DNA of 64,000 nt, taken from Chitinophaga rhizophila (GTDB taxonomy: Bacteria > Bacteroidota > Bacteroidia > Chitinophagales > Chitinophagaceae). The stretch spans positions 806,001-870,000 of the forward strand of contig NZ_JAICCF010000002.1 in NCBI RefSeq assembly GCF_019492185.1, in the 5' to 3' direction. The position numbers and the translations under genes were made by a program. Shown here in pieces: positions 7,853 to 16,401 of the stretch; the stretch's first letter is position 1; the number at the start of each line of letters is the position of its first letter. The notes under the pieces were generated by a model that was given only the letters and a program-made list of their open reading frames with translations, was not told where the DNA came from and ran no database searches.

Positions 7853-10228
7853 ATGAGACAATTATTCTTTCTTTTGCTGCTTTGCAGCTTAAGTACTGTG
7901 CATGCGCAAACTGTGCTGACCGGCGTTGTAACCGATAAAGCCAGTGGCAAACCATTAGAGGGTGTATCTGTAAGCGTACCGTCAGTGAATGCGGGCATGC
8001 AAACCAATGCCAGAGGACAGTACCGCTTTTCTATTCCTGCCAAAGGTCAATATACTTTGCAGGTAAGCTACTTAGGATTTAAACCATTTACCACTGCCAT
8101 CACTGCTACCGGCAATAGCATCCAGACTGATTTCGCATTAGAGGAAACAGGCCTGTTTGTAAAGCCAGTAGAGATCACCAGTCTGCGTGTAGGTGAACAT
8201 GCTCCTTTCACACAATCAACCATGACTGCGGAAGAGATCAAAAAGCAAAACTTCGGACAGGACCTGCCATTACTGCTTAATCAGCTACCAGGTGTTGTAA
8301 CCAATTCCGATGCCGGTAATGGTATCGGTTATACTAATATCCGCGTTAGAGGCTCTGACATCACACGTATCAACATCACAGCGAATGGTATTCCGATTAA
8401 TGATGCTGAATCTCAGGGTACCTTCTTTGTGAATATGCCTGATTTTGCATCTTCTGTAAGCAGCATCCAGCTACAGCGTGGTGTAGGTACCTCTACTAAT
8501 GGTGCTGGTGCTTTTGGCGCATCCCTTAACCTGAGCACTAATGATTTCAGAGACAAGGCATATGGAGAAATCAGCAGCAGCTTCGGCTCATTTAACTCGT
8601 GGAAACACACCGTCAAAGCGGGATCAGGGCTGATCAATGACCACTTTACTATTGATGCAAGATTATCAAAGATCTCTTCTGATGGATACCTGGATCGCGC
8701 TTCATCGGACCTGAAATCTTTCTATACTTCCGCTGCCTATATCTCAAAAAATACGGCTATCCGCCTCAATGTATTCTCCGGAAAAGAAAAAACATACCAG
8801 GCATGGAATGGTGTACCATTCGATTCACTGAAGACGAACCGTAGGTATAACTCTGCCGGACAACGCGCTGATGGCACCTTCTACGATAATGAAACAGATA
8901 ACTATCAGCAGGATCATTATCAGTTATTCTTTAACCAGTCACTAAGCAGCAAACTCGATTTCAACATTGCCGGTCACTATACACGTGGCAGGGGGTACTA
9001 TGAACAATTCCGTGAACGGGAAGCTTTTGCTGACTATGGATTGGCTAATCCTGTTGTGAATGGCGCGCCTCTTACCAATACTGATCTGGTAAGACAACGT
9101 TGGCTGGATAATCATTTCTACGGCGGTATATTCTCTGTTAACTACAAGGGAGATAAGCTGAACTGGAGCCTTGGCGGCGGCTGGAACCGTTATGAAGGCG
9201 GCCATCATGGTAATGTAATATGGGCACAATATGCTATTCCAAAAGATTACAGATACTATGACAATGATGCCACTAAACGCGATCTGAACGTATACTGGAA
9301 AGGTGAATACAAGATCACTCAGTCACTGCGCCTGTTTGCTGATATGCAGTATCGTACCGTACAATATAACATAGATGGTTTTGATAAGAATCCATCACTG
9401 ATACAGCATAACACATATAACTTCTTCAATCCGAAAGCAGGTATTTCTTATACGGTGAATGATCGCCAGGAAGTATATGCATCTTTTGCAGTGGGTAATA
9501 AAGAGCCTAACCGCGACGATTTCGAAGCAGGTATCAACAATACCCCTAAGCACGAAACACTGCGTGATGTGGAAGCGGGATATACTTACCGTACCAGCAA
9601 TGTTGTATTGCAGGCAAATGCGTATTATATGGATTACAAAAATCAGCTGGTGCAGACCGGTCAGCTGAATGATGTAGGTGCTTACACACGTGCCAATATA
9701 CCGGACAGCTATCGCGCAGGTATTGAATTACAGGGTAGTACCCGACTGGGACGTCTGTTTACACTTTCTGCCAATGCAGCATTCAGCCGTAATAAGGTTA
9801 AAAACTTTACCTACTTTATGGATAACTGGGATAATGGCGCACAGGATACTGTTGTATACAACAGCACAGATATCTCCTTCTCCCCTTCTTTCGTGGGTGG
9901 TTATACCTTATCTGCCAGACCTGTAAAGAACCTGGAAGTAAGTCTGATCGGTAAGTATGTGAGCAGACAATATATGGACAACTCGCAGGTAAAGGAGCGT
10001 AGCCTGGATGGATACTATACCAATGATCTGAGGTTCAACTATGTTGTGCCGCAGAAGCTTTTTAAGGAAGTGGGCGTTCAGTTCATGTTGAACAATATCT
10101 GGAATGCGATGTATTCACCTAACGGATGGACATATGCATATGAGGAAGAAGGACGTGAGAAATCGTCTAACGGGTATTTTCCAATGGCTGGCACTAATTT
10201 CTTTGCCGGCGTCAATATAGCCTTCTAA
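7853..10228 (+). CDS. TonB-dependent outer-membrane receptor, probable thiamin (or precursor) importer
   Basis: A 791-residue outer-membrane receptor. The ATG at 7853 gives a clean signal peptide ending in VHAQ; an upstream TTG at 7811 is in frame but adds a non-signal head. A carboxypeptidase-regulatory-like beta domain (about 20-105) precedes the plug (about 130-240, with IRVRGSDITRINITANGIPINDAE) and a 22-strand barrel that ends FFAGVNIAF with a terminal Phe. The TPP riboswitch directly upstream predicts uptake of thiamin or a pyrimidine/thiazole precursor. TPP-regulated receptors of this kind are known in Bacteroidota. No inner-membrane thiamin permease is adjacent. Confidence 0.88.
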   Translation: MRQLFFLLLLCSLSTVHAQTVLTGVVTDKASGKPLEGVSVSVPSVNAGMQTNARGQYRFSIPAKGQYTLQVSYLGFKPFTTAITATGNSIQTDFALEETGLFVKPVEITSLRVGEHAPFTQSTMTAEEIKKQNFGQDLPLLLNQLPGVVTNSDAGNGIGYTNIRVRGSDITRINITANGIPINDAESQGTFFVNMPDFASSVSSIQLQRGVGTSTNGAGAFGASLNLSTNDFRDKAYGEISSSFGSFNSWKHTVKAGSGLINDHFTIDARLSKISSDGYLDRASSDLKSFYTSAAYISKNTAIRLNVFSGKEKTYQAWNGVPFDSLKTNRRYNSAGQRADGTFYDNETDNYQQDHYQLFFNQSLSSKLDFNIAGHYTRGRGYYEQFREREAFADYGLANPVVNGAPLTNTDLVRQRWLDNHFYGGIFSVNYKGDKLNWSLGGGWNRYEGGHHGNVIWAQYAIPKDYRYYDNDATKRDLNVYWKGEYKITQSLRLFADMQYRTVQYNIDGFDKNPSLIQHNTYNFFNPKAGISYTVNDRQEVYASFAVGNKEPNRDDFEAGINNTPKHETLRDVEAGYTYRTSNVVLQANAYYMDYKNQLVQTGQLNDVGAYTRANIPDSYRAGIELQGSTRLGRLFTLSANAAFSRNKVKNFTYFMDNWDNGAQDTVVYNSTDISFSPSFVGGYTLSARPVKNLEVSLIGKYVSRQYMDNSQVKERSLDGYYTNDLRFNYVVPQKLFKEVGVQFMLNNIWNAMYSPNGWTYAYEEEGREKSSNGYFPMAGTNFFAGVNIAF

Positions 10229-10249
10229 ATCCGTCTTACAAGAGACGCA

Positions 10250-10277
10250 GGGCTGGCCGCATGGTCAGCCCTTTTTT
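10250..10277 (+). terminator. Terminator after the TonB-dependent receptor gene
   Basis: GGGCTGGCC and GGTCAGCCC form a GC-rich stem around GCAT, followed by T6. Confidence 0.85.
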
Positions 10278-10279
10278 GT

Positions 10280-10586
10280 TGCAGATAGTTATCAGCGTAG
10301 TGAAAAATTAAAGACGGTTAACCTACAGATTACAGATATTTATTATTTTGCACTGGAAATCATCCCTATACGACAGAAAGAGCATTGCATGAAAACTGTG
10401 TTCAGCCCTGGCTGAGTACAGCTGTTTGTAAATACGACAATACATACTGACATTAAGGCCCTATATCATGGACATTCATTACCAATCATGTCTCTACTGC
10501 CGGCAAAGGAACGGGATACCAAACATTTAAACCCTTACCTAATAATTGTACAATACCTGGACAATACAAATCAGACTATACACAAA
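10280..10586. other. Upstream region of the secreted-protein gene
   Basis: About 300 bases with no supported gene. The frame of the next gene extends back to an ATG at 10488, but that stretch reads like non-coding leader. No clear promoter match is seen. Confidence 0.4.
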
Positions 10587-12152
10587 ATGAAGAAGAAATT
10601 CCTGTTATTCCTATTTTGCCTATTTACTGTACTGCATACCCATGCTCAAACAAAGGTGATCAAAAGTGTAAGCAATGGCATTTCCACCTCGCTGCACAGT
10701 ATTATTCAGGACGGTAGCCTGGTAGGTTATCTCACCTTCACTGAACTAGAAAAGGCCAGTAAAGACTCCTTTAACTATGCCATCACTATATTGGATGAAA
10801 ACCTGAACGACATCGGGAAGATGACATTCCGTGAGCAGAAGCTTGACCTGCGCGATGTAGCGTTTGACGAAGATCTGCTTTGTCTGGCTTATATCAAAAG
10901 CGATGTACTGGGCAACACTCCCCATCACAAGATATCTTACAAACGTGCTGCGAAGAAAGGATATGTTGCTTTCTTCGCGCAGTTTATTAATCTGCAGGGG
11001 GAAATTGTAAAGACATTTGAAAAGAAGGCAGATGTCGATATCTATCATGCGCTGAAACAGCTGGAGAATGGTATTCGTCCGCTGAAACAGGACATACAGT
11101 TAAAGAATATCCCTGGTAAAGGCTTTGCCTGTTTTTATGGAGACAGAACGAAAAGGCCTTTGCTCACTTTCAGTACCACCGGAGAAAAAGTGATGGAAAG
11201 ACAAGTGAAAGAAAAAGCGTCCAGCTACTATCTGCACATTGCCGGTGAAGATATCTACCTATTGACTCACAAAGCAGATGATGAGTTTCAGACAGGCTAT
11301 ACACTATTTGGATACAGTGGTACTACTAATAGTCCGACATTGAAATTGCCTTTAAGAGACAAGAAAAAGAATGCGATGGACATCCTGGGTTTTGGAAATG
11401 ACCCCGCAACAGGTAGGCTTTTCATCTCTGGTGTTGTAGGCAAAAGCCCTAACTGGAGTAACAACATGAACCGTACGTACGACATTTCACGAGGCGCGTA
11501 TAAAGGTGTTTATAAAATAGATATCAGCAGCGCCCAGAAAGGTGGCGTTAACACTGTGTATAACTACTGGGCAGACAGTGCGAAGAAAACAATCTCCACT
11601 GAGGGCCTGTTCAAACGTGCAAATGCTCATATTGTACCACGCCCTTCCTTCAGAGACTATTCAGGCAACACGTATTTTCTGGGTAGTCAACTGGCCGCGA
11701 AGAAACGTAAGGTTGGTATTATTGCAGCCATGATCACCCTTCCGTTAATAAGTCCTCCAGGCATTCTGTTTGCTACCGGTGCATTAGGCTATAGCAAAAT
11801 TAACGGTGCCATGCTGATACAGATGGATACGACCGGCAATCTCAGTTATCTGGACAGACTTCCTATGATACCATCAAGGAAGACTGTGTCTCCGTGGAGC
11901 AACTTTAAAGACATGGATAACTGCAGCTTTTATTCGTTGAACAATCCGGAAACAAGAGTACCCTACCTCATCATCAAAACAGAAAAAGATATTGTGATCT
12001 ATAATGTGCAGGACAAAAAAGTAGTGCGCAAGATTGCGAAGAAGCTGGGTAACGTAACAACCAGTATTTATCCTGCGAAGGATGGGCACATCATTATTTC
12101 AGAATACGATGAAAAGAAACAGTCAACAAAACTATCGATTGAAGCAGTCTGA
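10587..12152 (+). CDS. Secreted protein of unknown function, beta-rich
   Basis: A 521-residue protein with a typical signal peptide (MKKKFLLFLFCLFTVLHTHAQ), which fixes the start at 10587 rather than the upstream in-frame ATG at 10488. The mature part alternates short hydrophobic strands and polar turns (for example SLVGYLTFTELEKA, NAMDILGFGNDPATGRLFISG), suggestive of a beta-propeller-like or repeat fold. One hydrophobic stretch at about 395-420 (VGIIAAMITLPLISPPGILFA) could span or touch a membrane. I do not recognise the family with certainty; it looks like a Chitinophagaceae-specific DUF. It stands alone between two terminators. Confidence 0.75.
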   Translation: MKKKFLLFLFCLFTVLHTHAQTKVIKSVSNGISTSLHSIIQDGSLVGYLTFTELEKASKDSFNYAITILDENLNDIGKMTFREQKLDLRDVAFDEDLLCLAYIKSDVLGNTPHHKISYKRAAKKGYVAFFAQFINLQGEIVKTFEKKADVDIYHALKQLENGIRPLKQDIQLKNIPGKGFACFYGDRTKRPLLTFSTTGEKVMERQVKEKASSYYLHIAGEDIYLLTHKADDEFQTGYTLFGYSGTTNSPTLKLPLRDKKKNAMDILGFGNDPATGRLFISGVVGKSPNWSNNMNRTYDISRGAYKGVYKIDISSAQKGGVNTVYNYWADSAKKTISTEGLFKRANAHIVPRPSFRDYSGNTYFLGSQLAAKKRKVGIIAAMITLPLISPPGILFATGALGYSKINGAMLIQMDTTGNLSYLDRLPMIPSRKTVSPWSNFKDMDNCSFYSLNNPETRVPYLIIKTEKDIVIYNVQDKKVVRKIAKKLGNVTTSIYPAKDGHIIISEYDEKKQSTKLSIEAV

Positions 12153-12170
12153 CAGAAACAGGTAAAAGAA

Positions 12171-12208
12171 AACGGGTGAAAGTATGATACTATCACCCGC
12201 TTTCTTTT
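12171..12208. terminator. Bidirectional terminator between convergent genes
   Basis: CGGGTGAAAGTAT and ATACTATCACCCG form a long stem with A- and T-rich flanks on both sides. It lies between the secreted-protein gene (plus) and argH (minus), so it closes the arginine operon too. Confidence 0.8.
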
Positions 12209-12222
12209 ATGCTATTATCAGC

Positions 12223-13554
12223 TTAAGCCAACAGCTTTTTCACGGCGGCAGCTACTTTATCAAATGGAAAGCCGTTCATCACTTCATCCATCATACGGCT
12301 TACTTCTGCATTACCCGGGTTACCAATGCTACCTTCATGGGTATGCTGCACGGTCTGGTCAGGTGCAAAGTTGCCTTTCTCTATATCCAGTCCTACCTGT
12401 TTGTACGCTTCACGGAAGGGCACACCGTCCAGTACCAGGCGGTTTACTACTTCTACGCTGAAGAGGTAACGGTATTTATCGTCATTCAGGATATTCTCGC
12501 GGATGCGGATATTCTCCAGCATCAGTCCTGCCATCTTCAGACAATCTTTTAATACACCAAAGGCAGGAAAAAGATTTTCTTTCAGTAATTGCAGGTCACG
12601 GTGATAACCGCTTGGCAGGTTAGTAATCATCATCGCTATTTCATTAGGCAAAGCCTGTAGCTTATTGCCATGAGAGCGGATCAGTTCCCACACGTCCGGA
12701 TTCTTCTTGTGCGGCATAATGCTGGAACCAGTGGTCAGTTCATCAGGGAAACTAATAAAACCGAAGTTCTGGTTCATGAAAAGACAGGCGTCCATTGACA
12801 TTTTAGCCAGTGTAGACGCTATACCTGCCAGTGCGAAGGAAACGATCTTTTCCGTCTTACCGCGCCCCATCTGTGCATAGACCACGTTATAGTTCAGGTC
12901 ATCGAAACCCAGTAATTGCGTAGTCATAGTACGGTTCAGCGGGAAAGAGGAACCGTAACCAGCGGCAGATCCCAATGGGTTTTTATTAACAACCTTATAG
13001 GCGCTCTGCAATACAGTCAGATCATCTACGAGGCTTTCAGCATAAGCGCCGAACCATAATCCGAAGGAGGATGGCATAGCGATCTGCAGGTGTGTATATC
13101 CTGGTATCAGCTGATCTTTGTACTGGATACTTTTCTGTTGCAGCAGATCGAACAGCTGCTTTACTTCGCCTACCAGTACTTCCAGTTCATGGCGCAGGAA
13201 CAGTTTCAGATCAACGAGAACCTGGTCATTGCGGGAGCGGCCGCTATGGATCTTTTTACCGACTTCTCCCAGCCGGCGGGTCAGCAGTAATTCCACCTGG
13301 GAATGGATGTCTTCCACACCATCTTCCAGTACGAAGTTACCTTCCTCGATCTCTTTGTATATCTGCTTTAACTCTTTCCGGAGGATTGTCAGTTCATCTG
13401 CGGTCAGCAGACCAATGCTTTCCAGCATAGTCGTATGCGCCAATGAGCCCAGCACATCGAATGGCGCGAGATAAGCGTCCATTTCACGGTCTTTGCCTAC
13501 TGTGAACTTGTCCACTTCTGCCAGTGCAGTCTTATCTTTTTGCCATATTTTCAT
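12223..13554 (-). CDS. argH: Argininosuccinate lyase
   Basis: Last step of arginine synthesis: argininosuccinate to arginine plus fumarate, in the cytosol. The 443-residue protein has the fumarase-superfamily signature GSSIMPHKKNPD (about 278-289), whose Ser is the catalytic base, plus HSGRSRNDQ (about 103) and the YTHLQIAMP segment (about 153). The N-terminus is slightly shorter than in E. coli. It is the last gene of the eight-gene arg operon; its start lies 3 bases after the stop of the M20 gene, so translation is probably coupled. Confidence 0.96.
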   Translation of the reverse strand: MKIWQKDKTALAEVDKFTVGKDREMDAYLAPFDVLGSLAHTTMLESIGLLTADELTILRKELKQIYKEIEEGNFVLEDGVEDIHSQVELLLTRRLGEVGKKIHSGRSRNDQVLVDLKLFLRHELEVLVGEVKQLFDLLQQKSIQYKDQLIPGYTHLQIAMPSSFGLWFGAYAESLVDDLTVLQSAYKVVNKNPLGSAAGYGSSFPLNRTMTTQLLGFDDLNYNVVYAQMGRGKTEKIVSFALAGIASTLAKMSMDACLFMNQNFGFISFPDELTTGSSIMPHKKNPDVWELIRSHGNKLQALPNEIAMMITNLPSGYHRDLQLLKENLFPAFGVLKDCLKMAGLMLENIRIRENILNDDKYRYLFSVEVVNRLVLDGVPFREAYKQVGLDIEKGNFAPDQTVQHTHEGSIGNPGNAEVSRMMDEVMNGFPFDKVAAAVKKLLA

Positions 13555-13557
13555 ATT

Positions 13558-14622
13558 CTACAGGATTTCTTCGAGTAATTTAATGTAACTATCTATTCCC
13601 TGGTGTATTTCGTCCAGGTTAATATATTCATCTGCCGTATGTGAACGGGCGGAATCGCCGGGGCCCATTTTGATGGAGGTAGCCGGTATCAATGCCTGAT
13701 CGGAAGTGGTAGGTGAACCGTATGTTGATTTACCATGGCGCAGTCCTGCCTGTACAAACGGATGTTCCGAAGGAATACCGGAAGGGCGCATACGCATGGA
13801 TCTTGGCGTGACTTCACATTTAACGTTAGCACGGATGATTTCAAGCACTTCTTCCAATGTATATTGTTCAGTAACCCGCACGTCTACCACGAAGGTACAA
13901 TCAGCCGGTACAACGTTATGTGCTTTATTGGAAGTATTAATCACGGTAACGCTCATTTTCACGGGGCCCAGTGTATCAGATACTTTCGGGAAGCGGAAGG
14001 TACGGAACCATTCCAGGTCTGGCAGCGCTTTATAGAACGCATTTTCTCCTTCATCGCGGGCAGCGTGACCGGCTTTACCATGGACGGTACAATCCAGCAC
14101 CATTAGTCCTTTTTCAGCAGTTGCGAGCTGCGTCAAAGTGGGCTCGCCAACGATAGCGAAGTCGATAGCCGGTAATTGTGAAAGGATACTTTCGATACCA
14201 TTTCTGCCACTGATCTCTTCTTCTGCTGTAGCTGTCAGGATAATATTATATTTCAGATCGCTGCGTTCATAGAAATGCAGGAAGGTAGCGATCAGACTAA
14301 CGAGGCAACCGCCGGCATCGTTACTACCGAGGCCATATAGTTTACCATCGATGACATCAGGAGAAAAGGGGTCGCGGGTATATTGCGGGTTAGGCTTAAC
14401 GGTGTCGTGGTGAGAGTTGAAAACAATTACCGGTTTAGCAGGATCAAAGTATTTGTTCTTTGCCCAGATATTATTCAGGTGTTGCTGATAAGGAATATTT
14501 CTTTCTTTGAGAAAATCAGCGATCAGTTGGGCAGTCCCCTGTTCTTCCCTGCTGAGGGAAGGAATGGAGATCATCCCTTTTAATAATGTTACTGCATCAT
14601 CATACAGTTGTTGGTTCCACAT
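13558..14622 (-). CDS. M20 metallohydrolase, probable N-succinylcitrulline (or N-acetylornithine/citrulline) deacylase
   Basis: Zinc amidohydrolase of the M20 family that removes the acyl group late in arginine synthesis. The 354-residue protein shows the metal ligands in order: NSHHDTVKP (about 69), GSNDAGGC (about 98), the catalytic TAEEEISG (about 131) and a C-terminal RSHTADEYI (about 328). It sits between argB and argH. The carbamoyltransferase in this operon is of the acylornithine type, so the substrate should be acylated citrulline. Gene names used for relatives include argE and argE'. Confidence 0.85.
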   Translation of the reverse strand: MWNQQLYDDAVTLLKGMISIPSLSREEQGTAQLIADFLKERNIPYQQHLNNIWAKNKYFDPAKPVIVFNSHHDTVKPNPQYTRDPFSPDVIDGKLYGLGSNDAGGCLVSLIATFLHFYERSDLKYNIILTATAEEEISGRNGIESILSQLPAIDFAIVGEPTLTQLATAEKGLMVLDCTVHGKAGHAARDEGENAFYKALPDLEWFRTFRFPKVSDTLGPVKMSVTVINTSNKAHNVVPADCTFVVDVRVTEQYTLEEVLEIIRANVKCEVTPRSMRMRPSGIPSEHPFVQAGLRHGKSTYGSPTTSDQALIPATSIKMGPGDSARSHTADEYINLDEIHQGIDSYIKLLEEIL

Positions 14623-14626
14623 AGGT

Positions 14627-15415
14627 TTAGCGTATTAAGGTACCCGCTACTGTGTCTGTGGTGTTGCTCTGTACGTCATCAGCGTGACCTATCAGCACTT
14701 CTGCCACACCACTTTCAATAGCTGCGAAAGCATTTTCAAGTTTAGGCAGGATTCCGTCTGTCAGTACGTTATCAGCTTTCAATTCTTCATAGATCACACG
14801 ATCTATCAGGTTGATGACCGCGTTATCATCATTAGCATCATGCAATACACCTTTCTTTTCAAAGCAGTAGATCAGTCTTACGTTATAGTGTGCAGACAGC
14901 GCTATTGCGAGGGAGGAGGCGATTGTATCAGCGTTGGTATTCAGGATCTGTCCTTTGGTATCGTGTGTAAGCGGTGCGAATACAGGTGTCATACCAGCTT
15001 CCAAGAGGGCTTTCAGCGCAGTTGACTGTACATCTTCCGGTTTCACATCTCCTACAAATCCGAAATCTATTTCTTTTACCGGGCGTTTTACCGCAGGGAT
15101 GATATTCGCGTCTGCACCGGTAAGACCGATAGCGTTACATCCGTTAGTCTGCAGTTTTGCAACCAGTTGTTTGTTGACCAGTCCACCATATACCATTGTT
15201 ACTACGTCGATAGTAGCAGCATCAGTAATGCGGCGACCATTTACGTAATTTGATTGTATACCCAGCTGATCACCAATGCGGGTGGCAATTTTGCCACCCC
15301 CATGGATCAGTATTTTCTTTCCCTGGATGGCGGCGAATTTCTGTAGAAAAGCATCCAGCAGGGTTGGATTATCGATGACGTTACCGCCTACTTTTATTAC
15401 GAACAGATCGATCAT
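14627..15415 (-). CDS. argB: N-acetylglutamate (probably N-succinylglutamate) kinase
   Basis: Phosphorylates the gamma-carboxyl of N-acylglutamate with ATP, 262 residues. The amino-acid-kinase motifs are KVGGNVID (near residue 8), IHGGGKIAT (about 36) and NTNADTIASSLA (about 165). The ATG at 15415 is preferred over an upstream in-frame ATG at 15463 because the protein then begins directly with the first beta strand. It also gives an ATGA overlap with the argF' stop codon, a hallmark of translational coupling. By context with the carboxylate-selective argF', the natural substrate is probably succinylglutamate. Confidence 0.92.
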   Translation of the reverse strand: MIDLFVIKVGGNVIDNPTLLDAFLQKFAAIQGKKILIHGGGKIATRIGDQLGIQSNYVNGRRITDAATIDVVTMVYGGLVNKQLVAKLQTNGCNAIGLTGADANIIPAVKRPVKEIDFGFVGDVKPEDVQSTALKALLEAGMTPVFAPLTHDTKGQILNTNADTIASSLAIALSAHYNVRLIYCFEKKGVLHDANDDNAVINLIDRVIYEELKADNVLTDGILPKLENAFAAIESGVAEVLIGHADDVQSNTTDTVAGTLIR

Positions 15416-16371
15416 ACGATATTGCCTTTTAAGATCTCGCTTAATACAGCCTGGGCTGCCCATACGCGGTTAGCCGCTTCCGGGATAACGATAGACTGTG
15501 GCCCGTCCAGCACTTCGTCAGCAATTACTACATTCCTTCTTACAGGCAGGCAGTGCATTACTTTAGCCTGGTTGGTACCTTTCAGTTTGTCGTTAGTTAC
15601 CATCCAGCTACTGTCGGTGCAGGTGATCTTGCCATAGTCTTTATAAGAAGACCAGTTCTTCACATATACGAAGTCTGCGTTTTCCAGGGCTTTATCCTGA
15701 TTGTATTCGATTTGAGCGTTACCGGAGAATTTATGATCCAGTTCATATCCTTCCGGGTGAGTGATCACAAAGTCTGCTTCGCCCCAGGCGTTGATCCATT
15801 GAGCGAAAGAGTTTGGAACAGCCTGTGGCAATGGTTTTACGTGAGGTGCCCAGGTCAGCACTACTTTCGGTCTGCGTGGCTGTTGCCATTGTTCCTTGAT
15901 AGTGATTACGTCTGTTAAACTCTGCAGCGGATGCAGTGTAGCGCTTTCCAGGCTTACTACAGGCACGCCTGCATATTTGATGAACTGGTTGATATATTTT
16001 TCCTTGTAATCAGCTTCTTTGTCTTTCAGGCCCGGGAATGTACGGATAGCCATGATGTCGAAGTACTGGCCCATAACGGCGGCAGCTTCTTTCACATGCT
16101 CCGATGTATTACCGTTCATGACAGCGCCATCATTCATTTCCAGCTGCCAGCCTTCCTTATCGATGTTGAATACTACCACTTCCATTCCCAGGTTTTTTGC
16201 CGCCACCTGCGTACTCAGACGTGTTCGCAGACTGGGGTTCAGGAATATCATACCCAGTGTTTTGTTCTCACCTAATGCTCTGTCTTTGAAAGGCTGTTTT
16301 TTGTAGTCCAGTGCTATATCCACTAAACGCGGGACACTTGGAACATCATCTACGGAAATAAATTGTTTCAT
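15412..16371 (-). CDS. argF': N-acylornithine carbamoyltransferase, probable N-succinylornithine type
   Basis: Transfers carbamoyl from carbamoyl phosphate to N-acylated ornithine, giving N-acylcitrulline. The 319-residue protein has the carbamoyl-phosphate motif SLRTRLSTQ (about 47-55; ordinary OTCases have STRT), HPLQSL (147) and HCLPVRRN (about 277). In the MNGNTSEH segment residue 90 is Ser. Published swaps showed that Glu at the equivalent position gives acetylornithine specificity, while Pro, Ser, Val or Ala gives succinylornithine specificity. The succinyl form is therefore predicted here. The 4-base ATGA overlap with argB supports one transcript. Confidence 0.9.
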   Translation of the reverse strand: MKQFISVDDVPSVPRLVDIALDYKKQPFKDRALGENKTLGMIFLNPSLRTRLSTQVAAKNLGMEVVVFNIDKEGWQLEMNDGAVMNGNTSEHVKEAAAVMGQYFDIMAIRTFPGLKDKEADYKEKYINQFIKYAGVPVVSLESATLHPLQSLTDVITIKEQWQQPRRPKVVLTWAPHVKPLPQAVPNSFAQWINAWGEADFVITHPEGYELDHKFSGNAQIEYNQDKALENADFVYVKNWSSYKDYGKITCTDSSWMVTNDKLKGTNQAKVMHCLPVRRNVVIADEVLDGPQSIVIPEAANRVWAAQAVLSEILKGNIV

Positions 16372-16401
16372 TTGTTAGTATGGCTCTGATGATGATTGAT
16401 G

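Noticed and set aside
10488..10586. N-terminal extension of the secreted-protein gene from the ATG at 10488
   Set aside because: It would bury the signal peptide that starts at 10587.
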